Assembly (NCBI GenBank): GCA_000499405.2
Contig: HG738139.1
Location: forward strand, 13,008,898 to 13,072,897
DNA: 64,000 nt
Direction of reading: 5' to 3'
Origin: Onchocerca volvulus
Taxonomy: Eukaryota > Nematoda > Chromadorea > Rhabditida > Onchocercidae
Below, piece after piece: positions 34,391 through 45,733 of this stretch. The translations under genes were made by a program, and so were the position numbers. Position 1 is the first letter of the stretch. Every line of letters begins with the position of its first letter. Below the pieces are notes generated by a model. That model did not search any database, was not told the DNA's origin, and was given only the letters and a program-made list of their open reading frames with translations.

Positions 34391-36159
34391 AAAAAAATGT
34401 CGCTTAAATGGTGATTATAAAACTGGATTAAATCGTTTTACAATATCCAGACCGAAAATTTATTTTTAAACCATAATTTAGAAATAATTTTTCAAACGGC
34501 AATATTCAAGTGCACCGCATAAAGATAGAAATTGTAAATTTTTTCGTCAAAAGATTTTTCGTAATTTCTTACGAATAAATCAGCACTTACTAGTTCTAAT
34601 CTGCTGATTGTAATCAACAGTTCGTTTTATTATACTATTTCTACTGTAACTGATATTGTAAAACAGAAATTTTAATGATGCCTATTTTTATAACTAAACA
34701 TTATTTAGAAAATTCTATCATTCTGCTTAATTGTTTGGACATCTTTAGATATCTTAAATAGTACGGTGTAAGCGCAGAAAACACAATCACTTCCAATTTT
34801 CATTATGCAGCTTTTTGTGCAAAGTAATCTAATCGCAATAAGGTTACGTCAATTAAAATTATCGAAAATGGATTTTAAGGATAAGAGAAATATTGACAAG
34901 ATGACAGATTTTTGATTGGAGCTATACGAAGTTTTTTCCTTTTCTTAAAACAACATTTCTTAGTTTATGTATGCTAAAGAATACTACATTATTCAGTCAC
35001 TACTATATTTTATTTGATTTTTATGCTAATACTATGTCCTGGGATTAACACTTGCTTGATATGAAACAGTAAAACATTTTATTTATTTCTCTTTAAAAAT
35101 TAATTTTTTAATTATTTGTTCTAAAAGATTTCCACTAAGATTTTATCGAGATAACACTGGAGAGACTGCTATTCAAAGCAGTGGAATCTGACGGAAGACT
35201 CTATTTGTCGTGAAAATAATTTTTGCGAATATGACAATTCCAGTTAGAAAAGGGTATTTATTGAAAAGGGAACAATTGCGAACAAACAACTATTCCAAAG
35301 TATCGTATCACTGTGTTTCTTTCCTTTGTTGCTCGAGAACAGAACAATCTTGGTCCCTGATTGTTTTTAAATCAACAGTCAAGGACCAGGATTATTCTGT
35401 TCGACGATTGTCTCGATTTCAATCGATTATTGCTGGGATCGTTGTACAATACTGTTGGTAGAAAACTCTTGTCGAAAATTGCTGTAGAAATACTGGAGCT
35501 CGTTGACCAATCGTGGAATAGAAATGCTTCTGCTCCAAATCCGATCCTTATATATCCTTCCGGAATCTCTTCTTCCTTTCTGATCTCCTATTTGGCGTCT
35601 CATGACCTTGCTTTGTTTACCATTATTTGGAGCGTTTGGCGGCAAACATGTTTACCGTTTTGGCAGGAAACATGTTTACCTTAATGTTATCGGCCTATTG
35701 GTACATTTGAAATTAACGCTTCATGACCTTTAATACCCCTTGTTTATATCAATTTTCGGATTTTTCAGACACTATTGGTTTGTTGTTCACAAACTTTTCC
35801 AGCTTTTTCAGCAGAATTATTCCTATAAAGTTGTACCACCAGATATTCCAAAAAGTGTTACAGTATTTTACTGTCTTTTCCTGAAGTATATTTTTATTGT
35901 TACTTGTAATAATTATAACCAAATACTGTTATTAACAAAATTTATTTCTAAATTTAATTTCATACGAGGTGTGGGATTTTTCCTTATTTTCACAAAATTT
36001 CTGGAAATATTTCTAGACAACTTTTTTCTGGATATTCCACTTAATTATTTCAGCAGAAAGTTCATCAATCAACTTTGATGATTACGTTTCGTTATCACAT
36101 GTTATTGTCGAGCAGTACATGTTTCACTGCTATTCTCCGCACAAGAAAAACATTACGAG
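34391..36159. other. Unassigned DNA between Helitron relic and segment B2
   Basis: 34391-35140 is plain AT-rich DNA. 35150-35700 is richer in GC and looks like decayed mobile DNA: overlapping ORFs on both strands, a hairpin (35337-35402) and a short direct repeat of AAACATGTTTACC at about 35646 and 35669. No family was recognised. 35740-36150 has no support for a gene. Confidence 0.45.
35337..35402. repeat. 28-bp imperfect hairpin
   Basis: Arms at 35337-35364 and 35375-35402 (inner cores CTTGGTCCCTGATTGT and ACAGTCAAGGACCAG) pair with about four or five mismatches around a 10-nt loop. Confidence 0.7.
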
Positions 36160-37802
36160 GAACTATTAGCAGATTTTGTTAATTACTTTATAACAAGTAT
36201 ATCATCGGTAATTTTCAAACTTCTTTGCAGATTTGAAATAAATATTCAGAAGCATTTTTCGACTGGGTTTTCTGTTGAAGCAACACAAACAAAACTTGAG
36301 ATTCGTAAAATATAGGTTAAGGATACACTGTTGAACGGGTCACTATCTCCTAAGAATTTGGTAAATATTGATGCGAGATATTATTTTGCATTTATTGGTG
36401 CTATATCAAAAATCAAGAAAGGAAACAAATGCTAGAAGCTACCTCATTGTTACAATTGTTAGTTTTTTTTTTTTGTTAGGAGACAAAGGAATTTTTTTTT
36501 TCAACTCTTTATTACATACTGCTTTCATTTGCCCGAAATTAATCGTTCAATTTACTGCAGTCCAAGAAAATCATTTAATACGAAATTGTTTTTGCACAAA
36601 ATTTCAATAAATCAGAATGTGAAAAGAAATATGGGAGCGTGATTGTTTCATGAGTTTTTTATATTTGGTAATCATTATTTTATCACAGTTTTAATCATCT
36701 TATTCGTTATTGTTTTTTATGATTTTCATTTAGCACATCACAGTACGATCTATTTACTTTTCGTCGATATGTTTTATTTTTATTTGGCAATGAATAAACC
36801 GAATCTGGACTCAATGCATTTATCGCCTCATTATGACTTATTTCTGGTATAGCTGAAATTGATTTTCTGTTTAATTTATCCATTCCTTATTCTATATAGC
36901 ATCAGTAATTGGAGGCCTTTTCACCTTTTGTTTTTAGCAGCTTATTTAAATTGTTTTGTTGCATTATGCTGCACTTGTACTGTTGGCTACCTTTTATTCA
37001 CAAAGCCAAGGAAATCGATATCTCTTTAAAGTACAAAAATTTTTATACTCTATAGGTAATGGTATTTATAGAAGTTCTTATTTTTTTTGTGGTTACGCTG
37101 TTTGTCAGCGTTTTCCGATCTTTTCGTAGAAATTCGTAGGAACGCTTTTACAAATTGTTAATTTGAAATTTAGCAAAAGATCCAAACTTAAAATTTTTCA
37201 TGGCTGCATCGAATATCACATATCCTTGAAATTAAAAACCCAAACAAAAAAAAGAAACTTTATTTGAGGTACTAATAAGAGAACTTTTTCCATAAGATAA
37301 GCTCTGTATTTTGATTCTAAGAATAGAAGCAACCCGTCAGATGTAATATTCCTTATTGTTGAGACACAAATGAATCAGTACCGCTAGAATTTTATGTCTT
37401 AAAAAATCATGGAAGACTGATGCAATTTATCATTTATTTAGATTCAATCTTAGACTAAGTTTTTGATGCTGTTTTCATGAGTTATCATATCCAACATGCA
37501 AAAACATTTAACAAGTTCATTTTACATAAGCGTTAGTTGCATTAGTTTTTAAAGAACTAGAAAATTTTAAAGAACTTATTTATTTAACTCCGCACCTCAT
37601 TTCTCTTTCCTGTCTGCCTCTATCCCTTCCTGCTTTTTATATCCAGCCTTTGATATATTATCCTGCTAAAATTAAAAAAAAAGGGATATCCTTAATCCGA
37701 AACTGTTATCAATCACAAATGCAATGCAAAAAAAAAAAAAAAACAAAAAAAAAAAACAAAGAAAAATTATGCATAATATATATACATATATAAGACAGAG
37801 AG

Positions 37803-40800
37803 TTATGGCCGTTGTGAAACATAGAAACATCGCTGTATTTGGCTCAACTTTCCGAGGCATTTGAACTGTTCACTAAGCAAAACTCCTTGTGGCATTCCGG
37901 CTGCCGGATTGCAGTATGGCCTGCAATGCTCGTAACCAGGCTCGAATACATTGTATGCTTCACAACATGCTGTCGCATCTTGATATCCACTGGCACAAAT
38001 CATCACATCACTAACTTTATTTAGAGGACATTGGCCCTTGAGTACCGCTAGTTGGATCTAAATTGAAATTTGAGAGAAATTCGATGAATCTTTTCGTGAA
38101 TGATTTTACTAAAACTTCAGACAAATTTGTTAAAATTCTGATTGATTTAAATAAAATAGTTGATATAAATGATCTGATTTTAAGAAAAAATCATATTTAT
38201 AAAATTACTTGCACCATTTAGCTCGAGTTGCTTTTCATTTCAAATGAACCTATGCATTAGGTAAAAGGATCATGTTTTAAAAAATGTGAGTTCAGTTTTA
38301 GATATGTCCTGTCTATGTTAGACAACTGATAAAAAAGAAAAGAAAATGACAAACTGTAGTTAAGGTGGCATCATAATTGCATACTGCTGCACATCCTTGA
38401 CCTAACTCTTGACAGCATTCTTTAAATCGATTATTCGCCAATTCTTTTGTTATACATGGTTCCCAGTTAGGTTGTCGAGGACACTTAATTATTTATTAAA
38501 TTAGAAGAAATTATTGTTTGTGGACCTTTTACATATAAACGATATTTTAATGCAGTTTTCATTATCCATAAGTTATTTAGACCTTACTCACTATATTTTA
38601 ATACATGTTGCTTTGTTCTTTTAGCTACATATTTCCTGAAAGTTTAATTTAGATCATCTCTGAAAAGTAATGATCGATTGCCGTGCTGTTGAAGAAAACA
38701 GAAATGTTTTTTATGAATTACTTGAGTAATAACAGGAGGCTGTTCTCGATTAGTTTTATAGTTTTCTTTAATGTAACTGATTGGTGCATCGATGCTGTGT
38801 TCATGTGATGGCATTAATACAGGTTGTTTTACCTGCAAATATAAACCGTAAATAGGTTGTTATGAATTTCTATACAGATAGTGTTCATTAAATCATAGTA
38901 GAAACAAGCTGGCAAGTAAAAGATTATTTTTTTGATGATTATTGCAATTGACCGAACTTGAAAATTAGTCCTCTAGAATAATAGTGGATAATAGTGAAAC
39001 ATCAGTAAGCAGTCTCAATTATGTTATCACTTTCATTCAATAAGCAGTATTCATGCTTTAATACTTGTTCTTAAATTTTCAGTTACATTTCTCATTTATT
39101 GAGCTATTACGGCAATTTACTGTAGTTTATCGTGGGAAAAATGTTATTGCTGGAAGTTTTCTTGATAAATTTGCATTGAAATTTATAATAAATCACTCTT
39201 ACTTAATAACGGAAATCAGAATGAACCTTTGGAGGAAGATGAAGCTGTGGAGGTGGTCTGATGGCTAGCGGAGGTTGTTGGTTTGTCGTGTAAAAATGAT
39301 ATTGTGGTTGCGGTTGCGGTTGCGGTTGTGGTTGTGGTTGCTGTTGCTGAAATTGCAAGTAGGGAACTTGTCGTTGTGGTTGCAGTTGTTGGGTCGGTAA
39401 GTGTGCTGCAAATGGTTGCTGTTGCTGAAATTGCAAGTAGGGAACTTGTCGTTGTGGTTGCAGTTGTTGGGTCGGTAAGTGTGCTGCAGATTGTTGTTTA
39501 TTAGCAGAATACACTGGAACAGCTTGCTGTTGAATTGCATAAGATGTTGGATGTGTTTGCGGTGGATGTGGTTGCAAAAATATTTGAGGTTGAGAACCGA
39601 TGGTTGCATACGGTGCTGCAACTGTTTGTTCTGAACCCAATAGTCCTATTTGTCTTTGAGGTTGAAATAGCTGTGTTTGGATATCAGGGATAGGATCGAA
39701 TCTCTGTAGTGGTGGCATTTGGATAGGAAATGGATTTGATGGTATTTGAGGTAGTGCAGAATGGTAAATAGGAGGTGCAAATGTTACCTGCAAAAAGAAA
39801 TCTGAAAGATTTAGATTGATTTTAATTTGATTAAAACTTAATTCCGATTTTCTCGTGATCTATGAGGAATGTTTGATACACAAAAATATTATTCATTTGA
39901 TGATTTTAGTTGATAAATGAAATGAATGAGTGCCAGTATCTGAACTACTTAATAGTATTTAATCATATGATGGCATGCTTCTATCTATAAATGTCTTCAT
40001 TGATAAAATTTTATTGTCAAATCTACTTGTAAACTATTCAACTTTTTCCTTGATCTCATTAGCCTTTTAAAGGAACTAATAATTTACCGTTGGAAATGTG
40101 AACGGCGGAAGTGTTGGGAAGGTGAACGTTAATACTGGCGGAAATGTTGGAAATACGGGATCAAGCAAAGTTTGCTGATTTGATACAGGTGGAGAGGGTG
40201 TAGTGGAAAATTGTCTTACTGATAAAAGTTGGGTTTCTGGTTGAGACTGCTGTGGTGACATTGGAAAGTGGTGGTACTGAAATATACAGGAATCAAAAAT
40301 TGAAACTGCTTGGCTGCTTTAAAATTACTCCATGTTTACATCGTTTTTTATCTGGAGCAATATTGGGTATTAAGACGGTTCTTGTTCTGGTTTTTATGAG
40401 ATTTTTAAATTCAAACTTTGCTAATTATTAGGTTATTGCTATTCCTCGAAAATTTGCTGTTTTTAAACATTTCGGTTAATTATTAATATGTTGTTATTTA
40501 TATAATTCATCGTTTACTTTATCTATAACATCTCGGGTGTTGAAACGTTAAATAATTTAATCAGAAACTTTGATTTGTATCGTTTCTGAAGCAATAATGT
40601 TCTCTGTGAAATTAATAAAGTGCTGATGAGGTCGGAATTAAAATTATTAGTGGAATTTCGGATGGAAGTATCTTATGAAGTATTATTTCAGACCTTTTAG
40701 ACTAATTTATGCTGTTTTGCGTAGACAGTATTATTTTGCAACTAATTGTAAGATTTTGCTTTTAAAATCTTATTCGGAATCCTATTAAAATCTTGATATG

Positions 40801-41722
40801 CAAACAGAAGCTTTTGTAATTATGGATCTTTGGAATTTTTAGCATAATTTTTCCCATTTAAATGTTATCCAAGATGTTCAACATAGAAGCATAATACAAG
40901 TACGGAAAGTATGTTATGGATTGCTTCCAATCATTTTCAAAACGTAATATTCTGAAATAAGTCAGAACTGAGTTTTAGATATTCTGAAAATTCGGAAACT
41001 GCTGAAAATACTAGATATTCCAGTAATAAAAATTCAATTCCGTATTAGTTTAAAGTTTGCAAAAAACATAATTATTTTCAATAAAAATTTATTTCACAAT
41101 GATTGCAGATTTTCTTCTCTTTGATTCAAAGACTTTTTAATTTGCAGCTTTAGTTCTGAAGCCTTGAGAAAATTACCTTTTAGCAGGGAAAATTTTTCTT
41201 ACCTTACTGACTTTATATTTTTCCTTTCCTAAAAATATAAAAAATTCAGTTAAATTATAAGTGTTAAAAATACCGTCCTTACTACTTATTTATAAATTTT
41301 TTGAAACTAGTGAAGATAATCTATGGATCATTTGTCAAGAATCGAAATATTGCCTTAAAAGTAAGATTTTGTCAGCTGAAAAGCGTCAGAATTTATCACG
41401 TCTTACATCAAATTGTTTAACTACTTTATGATTGATATAAGTCAATGCATTGTTTAGTGAAACAACTTTTAATTTTAAATGTCACTATTAAGCATATATC
41501 GTTGCACTTGGTAGTTTGCCTGATAGTTTTCCGATATAAAATGAAACATACCGCTGCAGCAATTCTCTTCGAGCATGATCTACAGTTTTCGGGGCACATC
41601 TCAGCGATGAAATTCATTTGACAATGGTGACATCGGGCTCGTTCACAACTTGGCACATCTGCATCAATTTTACCAATGAGAATCGAAATTGTCGCTGTAA
41701 AAAGCACCAATGTCACATCCAT
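37803..41722 (-). CDS. Secreted ShK-like/Gln-Pro-rich/DB-domain protein, copy 2
   Basis: Paralogue of the 27462-23165 gene, with exons 41722-41552, 40276-40088, 39787-39227, 38832-38722, 38483-38355 and 38057-37803, all phase 0, giving 471 aa. Signal peptide, six-Cys ShK-like module (MCPENCRSC) and all 14 DB-domain Cys are kept. Exon 3 is 108 nt longer than in copy 1: a block containing AAHLPTQQLQPQRQVPYLQ is duplicated and a (Gln-Pro) run is expanded. Exon 4 is one codon shorter. Both copies have open frames and intact splice sites, so both can be functional. Substitutions cluster in the low-complexity and N-terminal regions; the last exon differs from copy 1 at only one residue (T/K). Confidence 0.86.
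39290..39500 (-). repeat. Coding repeat expansion in DB gene copy 2
   Basis: Within exon 3, a unit of about 75-80 nt (GGGAACTTGTCGTTGTGGTT ... GGTCGGTAAGTGTGCTGCA on the plus strand) occurs twice here and once in copy 1. Beside it lies a GGTTGC/GGTTGT hexamer run encoding Gln-Pro pairs. The insertion is a multiple of three and keeps the frame. Confidence 0.9.
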
Positions 41723-41980
41723 CCGTACCAACTGTACCTATAATACAAGAAGGATCAACAGCATTGTTAACTTATCCAAATAAAGTGTATTATGACGTGA
41801 CATTATTATGACAATGTCAGGCATGAATAAAGGAAAACGAGACTGATTACAGCAACTTTAGAGCAATTTTTTTAATTTTTAGTTTACTCCCTGATCGATA
41901 AAAATGTGGTTCTACAGTTTTGATATTTAATGATAGTACTAATGATAGAAGCTTTTAACAATATGGTATATATATATATA

Positions 41981-42040
41981 TCCATTTTGTTCTAAAATAT
42001 TCATCAAGTGACTGATAGACTTCTTATCCACTTCATGATA
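41981..42040. repeat. 60-nt templated insertion flanked by TA tracts
   Basis: A 60-nt piece (CCATTTTGTTCTAAAATATT...) sits between two (TA)n runs in copy 2. Copy 1 has only a short TATATAG at this point (27715). The piece is a direct copy of sequence about 380 bp downstream (42364-42423, and 28008-28068 in copy 1). Confidence 0.85.
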
Positions 42041-43361
42041 TATATATATATATATATCAATATTTCTGTTTTTCTTTATATCATGCAAAAATACTATAAT
42101 TTGAATGCATTCTTTAAATTAGCAATATTTTTGATCATTTTTGATATTTCCTATTTTAATTGTCATTGTTCTATTTCTATCCATAACAAGAAAATGATCC
42201 TACTTTAAATTGACCATTTTTTATTCCATTCCTTTATCTATCGCGATGGAATGACAAGAACTTTTTTCATGGACGAAAAAAATGCATTATAAAAGAGATT
42301 CCACTAGCTTCTCATGAAATATAGTTCTTTCACTAAAATTTACTATTTCCTGCTTATTTTGCATCCATCTTGTTCTAAAATATTCATCAGGTGACCGATA
42401 GACTTCTTACCCATTTCATGATAAGTACAGTAGACATCAGCTTTCCTTTCTACTCTCAAGATATGACATTTATACTATTCATCTTGTACGCGTTTAGTAA
42501 CTTCTGAATAGAGCTGGCACAGTCATTGCTGTATTTTGTTATAAAGAAATGATCATAAGAAGAAAAAAAAAGACAATGAGTTATTACTGTCATTATAAGT
42601 TTGTTAGGAAATAAGGCATAAACTAATTGTAAGTATTAATTAGCAATTATGATTCAAAATATTCAATCAAAAACGGAAATGAACTGACTATTTCATGCTA
42701 TTTTTTTTAATTTGGACTTATTGATGAGAATTAAAAAAAGGAGAAATTGTAAAAAATGTAAGAAATTTATTTCAGTTTATTTTATTTGTATATTTAGGGA
42801 AATGCTTTGTAACCAATTCAAAATGGAGCTGTAATCAAGAAGGTTTTGATTTGTTCGAAGAATACTGATTTCAACTGTTTTTGGATGAAACTGCCGAAAA
42901 GTTATCTCTGAAATGTGAGTAGCTTATGATTTTCAAACGAAGATAGATTTAGGAAGCCTAGCGTAAAGAATCCTTTCGAGCCATTATTTTCTTCCTGAAA
43001 AAACTGGTATTTTCGGATTGCTTGGAAATCGAGCAGAAATATTTGTCGTTATCTTGCTTGACTATATTACGGGTGACGTTAAAAATTGAAGGAAATGGCT
43101 TGAAGGAGAAATTGTTAATAGGAGAAAGTAATCAAGAAAGGGATAGGACGAAGATAAATGATCTCGTAATCTCTTTTCACTTCACGTAAAAATAAATTAA
43201 AGCGTGTATTGACAGAAACTGAAATTCTAATAAAGTAATTGATTTCTTTCTGGCAGGCTACTCGGAATTGTAAAAAGACAAAAAAAGAACTTGAAGAAAT
43301 TGGGTTAAAGAGTCAATATATTAGAAATAGAAAATGGAAATTAAAACTGAATTTTGCAAAT

Positions 43362-43448
43362 ATGAACAAATTTTTCGCCCATTCATCACCCACCCATTCG
43401 ACCCATGTTGATAATGATGGTCATCTGCAGCTGTATTGCCCACCTTAA
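43362..43448 (+). pseudogene. Orphan ORF of segment B, copy 2 (shortened)
   Basis: Counterpart of 29006-29149. Twenty-eight codons match (MNKFFAHSSPTHSTHVDNDG), then TAA replaces AAG of copy 1. An upstream in-frame extension (from 43239) is frameshifted in copy 1. Confidence 0.25.
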
Positions 43449-43924
43449 CAGGAGAAAACTGGCACGCGGAGGTAAAGGAAAAAACTTTCGGACTAAACCA
43501 ATCCCTACCTGAAGGGGATGAAAGAAATCGGGTTTGATTACCTTTCCTGTTTCCATCTACTACTCGATATATCATCATTCTTTCATCCATCCATTCATTC
43601 AGTTCATTTTACTTCATTCATTCATTCATTCATTTCTTTTGCTTATCAACAAATTTAAAAGTTAAATTTAAATTTGCATGTGAAATATAATATAAACTTC
43701 AATAACACAGCGGAGCATTCTTTATCTGATTCATTTATTATATCACATCCATGCACACAAATATATATAAATTTATGCATCTATTACTATATAAACATTA
43801 TAATTTAAATTACACCTTATATTTCCTATTTATATGGTCTTTTTTTTTAAATAAGAAAATTACTACTGATTTAAAAAGAAAAAAAAAAAAAGAGAAAAAA
43901 AAATAACTAGATCAAAGATCTAAT

Positions 43925-43985
43925 GGTCCAATCAAAGGATAAGTCTCAACAGATCGCAGTATGGAGACTATTCTACTGCTTAGAA
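43925..43985 (-). pseudogene. 28S rRNA 3'-terminal fragment, antisense (end of B2)
   Basis: The plus strand reads GTCTCAACAGATCGCAGTAT and then TGCTTAGAACACC, the complement of the far 3' end of 28S. It runs a little further into 28S than the matching tail of B1, which breaks after GACTACTCT. Confidence 0.8.
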
Positions 43986-44049
43986 CACCATTATTTTATA
44001 TATATAACACACAGACATAATATGCATAACATATACACATGCATACAAA

Positions 44050-44592
44050 TATGTATATTTGATAAAAATCAAGATCTGTTTTGACATTTTCGAGAAAATT
44101 TTTCAGCATATATGAGAAATTTAAGGAAGAGAGATGAATTTTGGAGAAAATTTTCCAGTATATTAAGAAATTTGAGGAAGGAATAGAATAGAATCTGTAA
44201 TGAATTTTTTTTTTTCTTTTAGCAGACTTTGCAGTTAGCTTTTTTCATACATTTCACGAGTACTGTCACAACCATCAATAAATTCTCCTTTTATATATAA
44301 TTATGGAATCGATGGCCAATCATAAAACAGGAAAAAAATATTTATAATCTCCAATATCTTTTATGGATTGCAAAGGTTTTATCATCTTTGATATGAATAT
44401 TTTCATCATTCTTTATAACTTTATAAAGAGACGATTGTTTTCTATATAAATAGCCTCTTTTAATTATTTCAAGCATGATATCGAAAGAAAAATGACGAGA
44501 GCAGACTTCTAATGTATGAAGAAAAATTTTTTTGTATATGAGAAATTTAGGGAAAAGAAAAAGTGAGAATTTAACAATACATATGAGAAATA
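44050..44592. repeat. AT-rich spacer with about 60-bp degenerate repeat
   Basis: Phrases GAGAAAATTTTTCAGCATAT plus GAGAAATTTAAGGAA and GAGAAAATTTTCCAGTATAT plus AAGAAATTTGAGGAA lie in tandem, with a weaker third near 44524. It separates two antisense 28S 3' fragments and may be remnant rDNA spacer. No gene supported. Confidence 0.45.
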
Positions 44593-45172
44593 AAAACACA
44601 ACAAATCGTCCAATCAAAGGATAAGTCTCAACAGATCACAATATGAAGGTTGCTGTACTGCTAATAACAACCTTGACCAATAATCAAATCGCCTACAAGT
44701 GATTTTGCACCTTGAATTGTAATCCGGTTTTGGCAACCACTTAACCATTCGATTAAGTAGCAAGACCATATAATGAGGCATTAACTATAATAAAACGAAT
44801 AAATCGTTAATTACAGAATAGTGCTTCCGGATATCGGGGAGCAAATTTGTCATTACCTTGTCTACGTGCGATTCTAACTTAGAGACGTTTAGTCGTCATT
44901 CCTCAAATTCCTTCGTAGCATTGGCTGATCGGCCAAGCACATGAACTAAATGTCTGAACCTGCGGTTCCTCTCGTACTGAACAGGATTATTATCGCAACA
45001 ATATATCACGGCTTACCGTTAGTAAAACTAACCTGTCTGACGACGATCTAAACCAAACTTACATTTCTTATTGGTGGTGAACAATCCAACGCTTGGCAAA
45101 GTCTGCTTCGCAACGATAGGGAAGAACCAACATCGAAGGATCAAAAAGCAACGTCGCTATGGACGCTTGGCT
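44593..45172 (-). pseudogene. 28S rRNA 3' part, antisense block
   Basis: On the minus strand this reads the last ~580 nt of 28S: CCAAGCGTCCATAGCGACGT, TTGATCCTTCGATGTTGG, CAAGCGTTGGATTGTTCACC, the sarcin-ricin loop AGTACGAGAGGAACCGCAGG, then GCCGATCAGCCAATGCTACG and the 3' end. Its upstream edge breaks at TTGGCAAGCC and is joined to a DB gene scrap. Together with the 5' part at 30461-33059 it still leaves several hundred nt of mid-28S missing. Confidence 0.93.
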
Positions 45173-45183
45173 TGCCAAAAGAT

Positions 45184-45272
45184 GTTTTGCTTAGCGAATA
45201 GTTCAAATGCCGCGAAAAGTTGAGCCAAATACAGCGATGTTTCTATGTCTCGCAATGGCCATAATTCTCCGC
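45184..45272 (+). pseudogene. Third, truncated copy of the DB gene 3' end
   Basis: The plus strand reads GTTTTGCTTAGCGAATAGTT and continues to the stop and 3' flank. It matches the final ~26 codons of the DB gene (…FKCLGKLSQIQRCFYVSQ), with an internal TAG in place of the Gln codon and several substitutions. It lies in the opposite orientation to the two full copies and is fused to the antisense 28S block. The flank CCTTATATATATAA is nearer to copy 2 than to copy 1. Confidence 0.9.
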
Positions 45273-45733
45273 CTTATATATATAATGAATGAAAAAAAAA
45301 AAAATCTTGAGAATAAAATTAATCGACGAAAGCTTAATCGAATCAAATTTGTAATGAAATAGATTTCAATTTTAATAGTTGAAAAGATTTTAAAAGATTG
45401 ATTTTTTTTTAAAACTTTCACTTTAAAATATAAAAGAGATTTTCGTTGTAAAGGGATGATTATCTTTGTTGAGAGATCGTAAGCAATGAACAGTTACGAA
45501 CAAAAATATGTCAAATATCTTTTGTCGTCATCGCAATCACTTGAAATTCCAATAACCGATTGTTGGAGAACATTTTTCATCCAAAAATGTAAATAATAAT
45601 CGCAGTTTTTAAAAAAAAAAAGTGGAATGATTCCGTATTAGAGGAGAAAATACGATAGTGTAAGAATGGAGAAAATGTCTAAGATAGTGTAAGAATGGAG
45701 AAAATGTATATTTTACAAATAAGGAAATTTATT

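Larger units (their letters stand above)
36160..43985 (+). repeat. Duplicated segment B, copy 2
   Basis: Direct second copy of 21504-29795, carrying DB gene copy 2 and ending in the same antisense 28S 3' tail. It lacks the retroposon-like insertion and about 235 bp at the right edge. It has about 0.8 kb of its own between DB exons 2 and 1 (40380-41190) and a 60-nt insertion inside a TA tract (41981-42040). The left part is close to identical to copy 1, while the introns differ more. Confidence 0.93.

Noticed and set aside
39283..39621. Val/Ala-rich plus-strand and Asn/His-rich minus-strand ORFs
   Set aside because: Other frames of the Gln/Pro-coding exon 3 of DB gene copy 2.
45203..45421. 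72-codon minus-strand ORF
   Set aside because: Antisense of the DB gene scrap at 45184-45272 and AT-rich flank.
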